From: Spizellomyces punctatus DAOM BR117
Taxonomy: Eukaryota > Chytridiomycota > Chytridiomycetes > Spizellomycetales > Spizellomycetaceae
Assembly (NCBI RefSeq): GCF_000182565.1
Contig: NW_015971541.1
Coordinates: 939,039 to 1,003,038 of the forward strand
Direction of reading: 5' to 3'
DNA length: 64,000 nucleotides
Shown here piece after piece: positions 22,734-33,200 of the stretch (positions within the stretch are counted from its first letter, which is position 1; each line of letters starts with the position of its first letter). The position numbers and the translations under genes are program-made. The notes beneath the pieces were generated by a model, which was not told the origin of the DNA, did no database searches, and saw only the letters and a list, made by a program, of their open reading frames with translations.

Positions 22734-23945
22734 ATGCGGCTTTTCCTCCCATTCAGCAGCACACATTCCAAGTCTCTTTGGCTACCAATCAGACGATCGG
22801 GTGTGCGTGTAAGAACAATGGCCACTGCAGAAAGGGCAGGACACCGGTTACCCAAGACCGCCGCCGATGCGCTGTATTCAATGTATGCAAACGAGCTTGG
22901 GGACAGGTTCGTAATTGGCAATTCTCCCTAGTAAGGCGGACAAAGTGCTCTACAATGTTGAGTCGTACTGACCATATCACCTCTTTGTAGATTGAAAGCT
23001 CTGGAGAATACAATAGATCCCTCAGTACCTCCCGAAAGTCCATTTATAATACGACTCGATGGCGTCTCTTTCCGAGTTTTCACCAAAGGCCTGCGAAAGC
23101 CATTTGATGAGCGCCTGACGGATGCATTGATTGACACCACCAAGGATCTGATGTGGAGATTTGGTGCTGTGCTGGGGTATTCCCAGTCGGATGAGATATC
23201 GTTGGTGTTTCCTCCAGCTTGGGTGGCAGAACCTGCGCCAGCGGACAACGCACTTGAAATCGCTCCTGGAACAGTTGGAACAGCAAACGCACCACCTTTC
23301 CCGCCGGCAGTGACGAGTCCACCATCCAAACCAGTTACACCACAAAAGCACATGTACTCTGGGCGCGTCCAGAAGTTGGCCTCCGTAACGGCATCCTACG
23401 CTACAGCACGCTTAAACTACTATCTATCTGCGCAGAACTGGGACGATCTTGCTTCACAACATCGAGAACGGATGTTAGCACACGTTGCACATTTCGATGG
23501 CCGAGTGGTACCAACGTCGGACGCAAAGTCTGCCATGGAATGCATCTTTTGGCGATCAAATTTTGATGGATTCCGGAACAGCATATCCCACATTTCTCAC
23601 TCGTACTTCACATCAAGGCAGCTTCATAATAGAGGGTTGGAGGAACAGTTGGAGATGCTATCAGAAAAGGGTGTTGATCCATTTCAAGAGTATCAGGCCA
23701 AGTTCCTGTTCGGAACCTGGGTCAAGAAGGAGCAGTACGAGCTGCATGGAAGGATAAACCTAAAGACGGGGACACCCGTTCAAGGTCCAGTGCTTCGATC
23801 TCGTATCAGGACTGGGTCCTTTAACTGGGCGGACTGGAATGAGGATGAACGCATTCGATTTACTATGGCTAAACATTGGGCGATTGATCCGTCAAGTCCT
23901 CCAAAGCATCCCCTCCCAGTGACCAATAATAGTGAATCTCTGTGA
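22734..23945 (+). CDS. Thg1-like protein (3'-5' RNA polymerase), possibly mitochondrial
   Basis: Template-directed 3'-to-5' nucleotide-adding enzyme of the tRNA-His guanylyltransferase superfamily. Exon 1 22734..22906, intron 22907..22990, exon 2 22991..23945; 375 residues. The two catalytic metal-binding blocks are present: FIIRLDGVSF and GYSQSDEISLVF. Later family blocks are YSGRVQKLASV, AHFDGRV, CIFWRSNFDGFRNSI and FLFGTWVKK. The HINNLYN signature of true eukaryotic Thg1 is absent; the WR..D..RNS form is that of Thg1-like proteins (TLPs), which repair or edit tRNA 5' ends. Starting at 22734 the first 28 residues contain six Arg/Lys and no acidic residue, as a mitochondrial leader would. 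A shorter form would start at the ATG at 22818. An alternative 5' part from an ATG at 22491, with introns at about 22588..22638 and 22693..22758, also joins in frame. Confidence 0.8.
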
Positions 23946-24113
23946 ACAGATTTTCTTTTCACATTGTACATCTACTATCCATCTCACCTTTGGTCTCCCC
24001 ACTTTTTTGTACTGTCTACTATATGATACCTATATTATTGCTATGTATATCCACTATGGAGAATATCTCAAACACCAAATTTCAATCCAAAATTTGGCGG
24101 TGTCGATCAAATA

Positions 24114-25325
24114 TTAGGACTCCCAAATGGTCAAACCAATCGCAGCTATTACCCACGACCATAGCCAATTTGATTGGGACGCCAATCTCTTTGTTGAGAG
24201 TGGAACCCCATTTATCCCAGGTTGCTCCTCGTCAGACACCTTCAGAGGAAAGCTGGATGTTACAATATACCCATTTATCTTTGTTTGAACAAACACGTTG
24301 TACTGGCCGCCCTTAAAAAAGTAAAGCCCAAAACCAATGGTATTCGAAGTTCTGTCGAAAGCAGGGGGATCCTGATTGACTGAGCACACTGGCTGCCACT
24401 TCACACCGTCTCCTTGTCGATATCCTAGCAGTTGCTGAGATCGTGTGAAATCGTCTCCTCTCACCAATGTAATAAGAGCATCTTGACCGTGAAACTTTTG
24501 GAATCCGGACGTTGCTATGTCATGTCCGGTGGAATTCGTTACATAATATTTGGCCGTAAAAGGTCGACAGTATGATATTTTGATCGAGCCGCTCTGTGGG
24601 CTCGAAAGTACCACACGGAAGGTTCCATTCGTGACCCAACTTTTTGGATCGATATTGTCATTCGGTCCAGGAACTTGTACGGCGTGGTCTTGATAAATCC
24701 ATGGATCTGGCAGTGTGTCGTTCGGCCCGGGAATCACTCCCGTCACCCGCTGATCAATCGACTTTGGTGGAGGAATGGCTGCATTACCAGAAGGCACGGT
24801 GACATATAGAGTGCTTTCGGTCGGCTGCATTGATACGTTAAGAGTCATATTCGGGACAAGGAATGTGAATTGTGCAGAAATAGCATATGCCCCCGCAAAG
24901 GGTAGCGTTGGATATATCGCAAAGGTATCCGAGTCGTTGGCAATCTTGCCAAATTCTTCGGGGCATTGACGGATCAATGTGTTGAATGACTGGTGGGCGA
25001 TGACGAATCGTAGACGACAACCGTAAACTTCTTTGAGATTTTCCCATTTGAGCTATTGGAAATCAAACATCGGATAAGCTCAGAAAAACCGTTGATTTAA
25101 GGCTAGTCGCGTAAAGCTGTTCTTTACCGCGTAGTCGTCTGACATGGCTTGGAACAAAAGTTGGTTTTGCTGACCAACTACTCCAGTGAAATTCAGTTGC
25201 TTGACAGTCAAGTATGGTGTGTATTGAGCGTATGCGCCATGAAGAAGGCATAGCGCCGTTATCAACAGCGGTGGTAACAGACGCGAAAGGGAACTCATTT
25301 CGAAGATGACCTTGGAAGTGAACAT
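24114..25325 (-). CDS. Secreted, C-terminally anchored protein of unknown function
   Basis: Two exons, 25325..25128 and 25052..24114, joined phase 0 by a 75-nt intron (gtaaag...aatag); 378 residues. The N-terminus has a signal peptide (LLPPLLITALCLLHGAYA); an internal Met at codon 10 is an alternative start. The C-terminus ends in a hydrophobic segment (SNWLWSWVIAAIGLTIW), so the protein is probably GPI-anchored or membrane-held with most of it outside. Between these are several N-x-S/T sites. The two halves look like two related beta-rich domains, each with a His/Phe-containing strand, a loop and an aromatic-Gly-x-Tyr turn (FAGAYAISAQF and FKGGQYNVFVQ). I do not recognise the family. It is divergently arranged with the acyltransferase gene at 25937. 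Confidence 0.6.
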
Positions 25326-25666
25326 TGCGACCTGCTGATTTCAACGAGGGTGAATCTTGGAGCCTTTTCGATCTGACACCCAACCAGTCGTGGCTCCATT
25401 TCTCAGCCTCCTTTCTGTCAGTCGGAACCCTCAATAACTCAAAAACGGTCCGTGTGCTTGTCTCCCATTCCTACTCTCCCCCCTCTCGTTACATTTTCAC
25501 ACTCGCCCCGCGTGGTCATCTGGCTGAGCCTTTCTTCTTTGATGACGGGCGATAGGGCGGGAAAGAAACGGGAAAAGTAAATTGTTCACTCTCATGCAAG
25601 TTGCCTTGCTTTTTGCGCCAGCTGGGTAGCGGGAGAAAATTGGACTCCTGTCTCGCGAGTCACTCC

Positions 25667-25777
25667 GAGCGTCTTATGGTTTATACCCGGCTAAAACATG
25701 CATGACCCGATTCGCACTGATTGCAGCTGCAGTCATCTTTTTGCTGGCGCAGAAACGACGTCAAGGAGGGGTATGCC
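25667..25777 (+). repeat. Dispersed repeat, copy 1
   Basis: This 111-base stretch recurs inverted at 46743..46853 with about six differences, some 95% identity by eye. It lies between the divergent genes at 25325 and 25937, where both promoters should be. Confidence 0.85.
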
Positions 25778-25936
25778 TGAGGAGAACACCACGCCAAAGG
25801 AGCATCAACTATTTGACTGTCGCTTCCCCTTCATTATTATAAGTGATATTGGACTCCTTTTCGCTCAAGAAGCACCCAACGCTGGTTTGCCCCGCTTGGT
25901 CCTCGGCCACCTGTGAAGCTGAACTTTGACAGCAAA

Positions 25937-28045
25937 ATGGCAGTAGACGAAAAACTTCCTACTATTTTGGACGTACCGATAGCGGACACGGCCGCGAAAG
26001 ACGCTAAAGCAGCTGATGAGATCAAGCCAGTCAAGGAAGTCCGAAAAAGCATCCCTTTCTTTTCTGTAAAATGTCTCACAGGTCTACGTGGAGTCGCTGC
26101 GATGGGAGTGGTTGCTTCCCACTTGTTTAGCGGTGATGGTGCAAAGGTTTACGTAGGCGGCTGGGAAGGCCTGAACGAAATGGGAAACATTGCTGTCATT
26201 TTCTTCTTTGTCTTGTCGGCTTTCCTGTTGACGGTCAGACCGCTCACCGAACGACAGAAACCTTCGGACGCAAAATACGTTAAATGGTCTGAAAACGGCA
26301 TCCTTATTCCTTGGATCAGTGTGCGGTGGATCAAGTATTTGATCAGACGTGTTTTTCGTATCTTGCCCTTGTATTGGATTATCCTGCTCATCATCGCTGC
26401 GGTCCCTCAACTTCATACCGCGTATGCTGATTTACGAAACTTCACCCCCTTCAGTTGGTCGACGGCTATTTCATATGCTTTCTTTCGAGATGTCAACTCG
26501 ATTTTCTGGACAATTCCACCCGAATTTGAGTATTATCTTGTCATGCCCTTCTTTATTGTTTTGTTTGAAATGGCCGAAAGGAAGGACAAACTTGGCGAGT
26601 GGATCATGGGCATCAAGCCGAATCCACCAAACTATCCTTACGGCCTCGGGTGTGCTGAAATACAGATGAAAGAGCATTACCGAAAAGGGCTTCACAATCG
26701 TGTTCTGCATGTGTACTATCGATTCGGCCGTCGTCTCCTTCTCCTGCTTGTTCTTTCGCTCTTCAATTGCTTTGTCGCCCCTCTGTTTTGGTCCGCACAC
26801 GGTGCATACGATTACTACCACCTTCCACCCTTTGTCAAACGTTTCTGGCTGGGAAGTCTTGCGGCGTTCATATATCATATGTTTGCTCAATATGGATACG
26901 TGATTTACGACTTCAAAGGTCCAAACATCAACCAGAAGTGGAGTAAGAAGGCTACTAAATGGATCTCCGTTGGCGGTGACCTGATATGTTGGGCGCTTCT
27001 TATTACCCTCTTTCTCTCTTTCCCATGGTACCGCCGCAAGATTCTCAACATGTACGTACCTCGCGAACCCATCAGCTGGTACGCGGACCACATGCACGAC
27101 TGGCCAGTCTTGGGATCGGCTTTGATCTGTTTCTTGGTCAGCTTTGCAACGCGGAATGGATCATTTGCACACTTCTTCGAGTGGAGCGTATTCATGTTCG
27201 CCGGAGATATCAGTTTTCCTCTATATTTGACGCACCCTCCAGTCATACATCTTGCTCAAGATCGTCACGCTCAAGGAATCGACGGGGTTCTGTTTGTATT
27301 CCTTTTCTGCTTCTTCATTGCAAGTTGTTTCCATTTCCTTGTGGAAAAGCCTGTGGGAAAACTTGGACAGAAGTTAGCGAGATGGGTGCAACAAAAATAC
27401 TTCTCCAAGGATCCCAAGCTCGCAGTAGATGTCGAAAAGCATGAGGAAATGCAAGTGAAGAAATACACCGACATGGGTTTGACCATGAATCGTGAGTCCC
27501 CCGATAGCGAATCTCGCCCATCCTCTGCTCTTGCTGGAAATCTCGCAACCTATTCTGTCGTGAAAGGCAATGGTCTCCATAAAAAGTCAGGTCCTTTGGT
27601 CCAGATCATTCAAGTCAAAGAAGACAAACCGGAAGAAAAGACCGGCGAAACTCCAGCGAGTACTCCTCGTCCGGAGCCGAACCTGGAATTGAGGCAAGAT
27701 GAGCAGCACACTAGGAGTCATGTCGATCATGAAGAAGATGAAGCGCCCCTTGCTGCTCTCGCTGCATCCAAAACCTATTCTCGATACGATGAAGTTGTTC
27801 CTCCTCAATATCCTGTCAACCACAGCGGTAATGTGCCATCTCCCCCACGGTCTCCCCAACCTCCCTACCATCACCGCTCCGCTTATAGTCCTTCTCCTGT
27901 CGCTCAAGCTTATTCCGATTATCGTTACATGGATCAGCAGGAAGCTCCCATGGACGTTCGGACTAACGGCAACGCCGGGTTGCCTCAGACGTGGTTTAGG
28001 AATCAACAACAGCGTTCCGTTTCCTTATATGCCAATCGTTATTGA
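25937..28045 (+). CDS. Acyltransferase-3 family integral membrane enzyme
   Basis: Membrane O-acyltransferase of the acyltransferase 3 (OafA/YrhL-like) family, moving acyl groups, often acetyl, onto sugars or other acceptors. One intronless frame; the first ATG (25937, MAVDEKLP) gives 702 residues, the GTG upstream being non-initiating. Residues ~40-480 hold about ten hydrophobic helices. The family entry motif is TGLRGVAAMGVVASHLF with its conserved His, followed by FFFVLSAFLLT and the arginine motif RRVFRILPLYW. The last ~220 residues are a soluble, Pro/Ser/Glu-rich tail (SPPRSPQPPYHHRS) with no family equivalent, presumably cytosolic. Its neighbours are secreted or cell-wall proteins, which suggests a role in modifying surface material; the acceptor is unknown. 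Confidence 0.88.
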   Translation: MAVDEKLPTILDVPIADTAAKDAKAADEIKPVKEVRKSIPFFSVKCLTGLRGVAAMGVVASHLFSGDGAKVYVGGWEGLNEMGNIAVIFFFVLSAFLLTVRPLTERQKPSDAKYVKWSENGILIPWISVRWIKYLIRRVFRILPLYWIILLIIAAVPQLHTAYADLRNFTPFSWSTAISYAFFRDVNSIFWTIPPEFEYYLVMPFFIVLFEMAERKDKLGEWIMGIKPNPPNYPYGLGCAEIQMKEHYRKGLHNRVLHVYYRFGRRLLLLLVLSLFNCFVAPLFWSAHGAYDYYHLPPFVKRFWLGSLAAFIYHMFAQYGYVIYDFKGPNINQKWSKKATKWISVGGDLICWALLITLFLSFPWYRRKILNMYVPREPISWYADHMHDWPVLGSALICFLVSFATRNGSFAHFFEWSVFMFAGDISFPLYLTHPPVIHLAQDRHAQGIDGVLFVFLFCFFIASCFHFLVEKPVGKLGQKLARWVQQKYFSKDPKLAVDVEKHEEMQVKKYTDMGLTMNRESPDSESRPSSALAGNLATYSVVKGNGLHKKSGPLVQIIQVKEDKPEEKTGETPASTPRPEPNLELRQDEQHTRSHVDHEEDEAPLAALAASKTYSRYDEVVPPQYPVNHSGNVPSPPRSPQPPYHHRSAYSPSPVAQAYSDYRYMDQQEAPMDVRTNGNAGLPQTWFRNQQQRSVSLYANRY

Positions 28046-28496
28046 TGTAGAAATTTAGGAGAGATGTATATGAAGGGAATTTATATTAGGCATGGTATAT
28101 TGTGGTTTTTTTGACTTGTGTTTCATGTAAAGTCTGTTGATAGTGAGAAGTTACCGATGTACATTGATATACACATCGTTGGGGTGAGCGGACTACTTGT
28201 AATTTTTGAACTATACTCCAATATACGTTTCAGATAATCTGAAGTTCCATGAGTCTCAGACGCCAATTATCATCTAGGACGAATATCTGTAAATGTAGGT
28301 ACCTTAGCGTCCTTGTATCTTGAGATCTTCACTATATGGCAGGACACCACTTCTTTCAACCATTTTTATGAACCGATTTAATAGCCACTGATATCAATGT
28401 ACATGTATTTCCAATACTACCCGGCCCATTATTACAAGTATTACGAAGTATCATTTACAAAGGACGTTATAACCTAACCCTAGCCGCACCCATTCC
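28046..28496. other. 3' spacer
   Basis: AT-rich, no gene. Holds the convergent 3' ends of the acyltransferase gene and the small GPI-type gene. Confidence 0.5.
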
Positions 28497-28874
28497 TCAA
28501 AGTAATCCAATCAAGACAGCCCCCGCGACACTCGTGCCCACCACCCAGTTGTTTGCCGCAGCTCCTACAAATGCAGTATTCGCTCCAGTGCAGTCCTCGT
28601 CCCCCGCTAAACAGTACTCTTTCCGCGCCAAGGAGATGGGACAAGCCTTCCCATTTCCCATTGCATGAACGAGAACTCTGCCGGTACTTGTTTTGAGGTT
28701 TTCGGCGCAACAGCTGTACTCTGACCAAGCGACCATGCAATCGATGTCGGCGGGTTTTCCCTCTTGAGGTACGGGTACGGGTGCGGGTGCGGCGGTGATG
28801 GATGTGGTGGTGAGTAGGGCGAAGACAAGTACGAGCAGAGTGGTGGGTATGACCGACATGATTGGGAAGTGCAT
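28497..28874 (-). CDS. Small Cys-rich secreted GPI-type protein
   Basis: 125 residues from the ATG at 28874 (MHFPIMSV); upstream codons in the same frame have no better start. It has an N-terminal signal peptide (TTLLVLVFALLTTTSITA), a short Pro/Val linker, a compact domain with six cysteines (CMV, SCC, CPIS, YC, DC), and a C-terminal hydrophobic stretch (WVVGTSVAGAVLIGLL) preceded by small residues, as for a GPI signal. No family recognised; the design is that of fungal cell-surface or effector-like proteins. Intronless. Confidence 0.65.
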   Translation of the reverse strand: MHFPIMSVIPTTLLVLVFALLTTTSITAAPAPVPVPQEGKPADIDCMVAWSEYSCCAENLKTSTGRVLVHAMGNGKACPISLARKEYCLAGDEDCTGANTAFVGAAANNWVVGTSVAGAVLIGLL

Positions 28875-30277
28875 TGATGAAGCAGCCGCTAGCCAGTTCA
28901 CAGATTGAACAGATTGGATACTACTACGTAGTTTTGAACTGAAAGGTCCAATACCCAACTCGCGTTTCTTTGAGAAGGAAAGCCGGAATTAAGGAAAAAA
29001 GTGATATGTCATTTTCAGCTCGCTGTCGCTCTTCACAAAGATGTCAACATCCAAATTGGAAAAACGATCTGTGGCCAACTAGCACGAGATGAACCGTTTT
29101 TACTCGTGCCTCCCTCCCCTTCCACGAATGGCCTCCTTGTTCTCCTCGTACGCTGCTCTCTCTTTCCCGCCATGTTATCTTCGCATGGCAGAAATTTTGT
29201 CCTCTTGCCCCCCCCACCCGTCCACCTTGCGGCGTGGCTCATGTCTGTAGATGGACATGTAGATACGCTGTTGAGCTGACGCCCGGGATAGGGGGTTAGG
29301 GAGCTTTATCCAATTAATTGTCTTTTCTCCGGTCTCTCCTTTGAGGACTTGCTGCAGGGCTGCTGCCATTGATGAAGGTCAAGGATGGCTGAAATGTGTC
29401 GGGTGTGGGTTGACCCATCCGGCATGCCTTTCCTGCCATGGACCTGTACACTTGGAGATAATTGCTCCTCCTTCTTGTCCGTTATTCAAGGGTTTTCCAT
29501 GTGTGCCAGAATGTCAAAAAGAAGACAATTCGCTCGACGAAAACGCAATGTCAAAAAGCACGCGCGCCCGTGTCTCCCGACTGCTGAGTCATCGATCATT
29601 GCCCGCCCTTTGACGCTTTCCACACACGGACATCTTCCTTTCCACTCGTCCCGCTCGCTTCCTTGACGTTTATTTGCTAGAAACCAGCGTTTTTTTTCTT
29701 CTTCTTGACAATCACCCCAATATGGCGCAGAGCAACTGTCACGTTCATGGCGCCGGATTTTCGGGCGCACTGCCAGTGTTGGAACCTGGACATGGTCACT
29801 GGCGTGCGATGAGGCTTGTATTTTTGCGTCAGGAGCGATTACCACTCTACATTAACAGCTCGGCTTGGAAGCCCTTATTGCCTGCATTCCCCTTGCAGTG
29901 AATTTGGGTCTTTTGAGCTACTTGTCTGGAGACATTTTCCCATATAGCAAGCTTTTGCCTTTTCAAAAGCGTCCACCGCTGCTGCCCCCCGTTGTTGTCC
30001 CGGAAACTTGAAAGCCATTTTTCCTCTGTCTTTAGCCCTTACATATACTAGTGTGCCCGGTTTTCCCAAGTTGCCACAACAATCTACGTCCGTCGTCAAC
30101 GACATCCCTGGCATCTCAATCAATGAGAACCTAGGTAGACGTCGTGCACAAAGTAATATTGATTAGTATCGATTTTCACAGCAGAGATTCAATGTTCTTT
30201 GGCTACCTAGATCTGAGCATACTTATCACGCAAGTGCATTTTGAACGTCTATTGTTGGCCCATTGTACATTTGCGTC
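28875..30277. other. Spacer with a dispersed repeat copy
   Basis: No sound gene. 29576..29660 is a copy of a repeat found again at 47266, 47526 and 47680. A Cys-containing minus-strand frame at 30123..29875 (82 codons, DVDCCGNLGKPGTLVYV) is protein-like but has no start context or splice partner that I could support. Confidence 0.4.
29576..29660 (+). repeat. Dispersed repeat copy (with 47266, 47526, 47680)
   Basis: Shares GCCCGCCCTTTGACGCTTTC and flanking bases (TGAGTCATCGATCA..., CACACGGACAT...) with three copies in the 47-kb region. Confidence 0.75.
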
Positions 30278-33200
30278 ATGAAACCCCACAGGGATTCGCC
30301 AGTTCCCGTGGCCCATGGAGAATCGTCAGATTATCTCACCCGCCTTACAAGCCCCACACTTGAAAATATTCTCTCAACTGTGCGCAAACGATACCAAAAT
30401 GGCGATTACTTTACAAAGCTGGGAGAGAACGCTCTATTGGTTTTGGGCGGATCGGGGGTCCTCGCCGAATCGACGGCAGAAGTAGCAGCTGAATATGCAA
30501 GATGGGTGATTGACATGTCACCGAACAAGCGCGATCTACCCCCTCATGTCTTCGACTTGGCTGCGTCATGTTTCTACCATATGACTAGAGATCACCGCAA
30601 CCAGTCGGTTGTCTTCCTAGGTATAAGCTATGTTTGCTGTGAGGGAGTATGAACTATCGTTTTGACGTTTTCGCTTTTATGTAGGGGATGATGCCAGTGA
30701 GAAATCGGAAATCCGCAAGCTGTTTGTGTGGCAACTCATGATGCTGTCTACTACAACGGACGATGTCAACGATCAGAAGATCCTTCGCGCCGCAACTCTG
30801 ATGGATCCAGTCTTTGAAGCCTTTGCTCACGCACGGACTCTGCGAAGCCGCAGTGCTACTCTCGTTTGCAAATATGTGGAATATCAATACGACCATAACT
30901 GGAAGCTTGTCGGTGTCGGGTCCATCGCATACCATTTAGACAAGTCTCGGTTTGCCAGCAGCACGCCATTCAAAGAAGAGAATTATCCAGTTTTCTACTA
31001 TCTGCTGGCCGGCAGTACGGCGTTGGAAAGAAATCGTTGGAAACTTGGCGACGCATCATCTTTCCGCTACCTCCAAGGTTCGCCCTTCTTCCATACACCC
31101 GATGACGACTGCAAACTCTACAATGAACTTCAAAAGGCGCTGAAGCATCTCCGCATCGGTTTGAAACTTCAGAAACAGATCTCACAGGTCCTAGCGGCGG
31201 TTCTTCATCTTGGCAACGTCACATTCGTGGATGACGATACACGCCCTCAGGACTCTTGTAGTGTGGCAAATTACGAAGCCCTTTGCACTGCCGCGGACCT
31301 GCTCGGTGTACACCCACAAAACCTGGAGGATGCTGTTATCTATAAATCCAAGGTCATAGGAAACGAGCGTATCTCCATGTTCTTGACAAGCGAAGGGGCA
31401 GCGGCTCAGCGTGACCTTCTTGCATCTACGATCTACTCAGAATTGGTTGCTTGGCTCGTAAGAAAAATGAATGCTTGTTTATGCAAGAATTACGAGGATG
31501 AGATTGCGGCCAGTATCCGAGTACTTGAAATCCCTAGTTTCCGAAAGGACGGCCATAACGAGCTAGACCGGTTATTGTACAACATGCTGAATGAGCAGCT
31601 CCACTTTCATATGAGCAGCTGGATTCAGGATCGGTCTATCGATTATGCCCATGAAGGAGTGCTTTCCTTCGCTGTCGAAAATCAAGAAAATCAGTCGGCC
31701 GCTCTCGCACATCTTTTGTCTTTCGACGCCGGGCTGCTCCACTTGATTGATGAAGAATCCGTACGGAGATTCCTTGAAGGCTCTCCTGATGCTGGTATAC
31801 CCCGAGGAATGATCGAGACTTACGAGCATTTATCACCGGTCATAGTGGACGGAGTTCCCATTAATAACCGCACTTTCCAAATTCAGCATTACAATGGCGA
31901 AACCGCGTACGATATCAATAAGCTTGTTGAGAAGAATGGCGACGTCCTGTCATCGGCCGTTGCTTCCCTATTTGTTGGCAGTGCGGGTGTTCATCCTTGT
32001 GCCAATGGCTTTGTGCGCAATTTGTTTTCGCATAGTGATGGCTATGGCGAGAGCGAAAACTACTACGACGATAAGACAGTCATCTCAAAGTTTTCGGAAA
32101 CAACCAGTCAGGTCATATCTGCAATAAAAGATGCGGCGCCTTGGTTCGTTCTGTGTGTCGACTCTGGCGAATCCCCAGTCAGCGACAAGATGGATGTTGC
32201 TATCTTGAAGGCTGACTTGGTTAATCATCAAGTGACCAACCATGTGCAGACTCGGGTAGCTGGGGACTATGTTGCTGACTACACTCACGAAGATTTTATT
32301 TCACGCTTTCATGCCGTGGTATTGAACAAGCCACTGGAGCAAGACGACGAAGTTGACTTTGGGAGTCTTTGCGAGGAGTTTGCCAGCGAGATGGGCTGGA
32401 GCGAGGAACATATGGCTTTGGGGCTGAGTAGGGTTTTTCTCTCTGAAAAGGCTTGGCGCATCCTCCATGACCGCCTACGAGCTTTTGAGGAGGAGAACCA
32501 CCAGACGACATGGAACGCTCATACTTCTCAATTCGTCGAGAACTTTGCCAGACCGTTCCCGGACAATGGTGATACTGAGAGTGATGTCGATATGGGAACC
32601 AGCACCGATGTGGATGTGAAGTACGTGACTCGAGTTGAAAAGGAGGCCTTAGCAGCCGAAGCTGAGAAAGAAGAAAAGCGACCAGTCTCTTCAGCGCGCA
32701 AGCGATGGCTGTGCTGTACTTGGACGCTGACGTGGTGGATTCCCTCGTGTTGTATATCCAAAGTAGGGAGAATGCCCCGTAAGGATGTGCAGATGGCTTG
32801 GCGTGAGAAGGTTGCGCTGTGCATGATCATTGGACTCATGTGTATCGCGCTACTGGCATTCATTATTGGTCTACCCCGTATCATCTGTCCAAAACAAAAG
32901 GTCTTGTCCCTGGATGAAATTCGGAAAAGGACAGATGCAGATGATCCATGGGTCTACGGATACGGAAAGGCATACCAGATAAAAGACTTGTATCGAGGGC
33001 ATATGAATGTTGGTGCGGACATGAGCAAGTATCAACAGACTTACGGCAAGGACATCTCAGGAATGTTTTATAAAACGGACTACTTCAACGACATGTGCCC
33101 TGGTGTGGCGTCAAGACCCTCTCCTGCTTGGGACAACATTGTTAAGCGCCCACTCGACGCATCCCTGGCTCATCGGACAACCGATAGGCCTTATTTCCAA

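Noticed and set aside
22388-22990. 200-codon plus-strand frame as a gene
   Set aside because: It overlaps the first exon of the Thg1-like gene in another frame and has no motif; it spans what are probably introns of that gene's 5' region.
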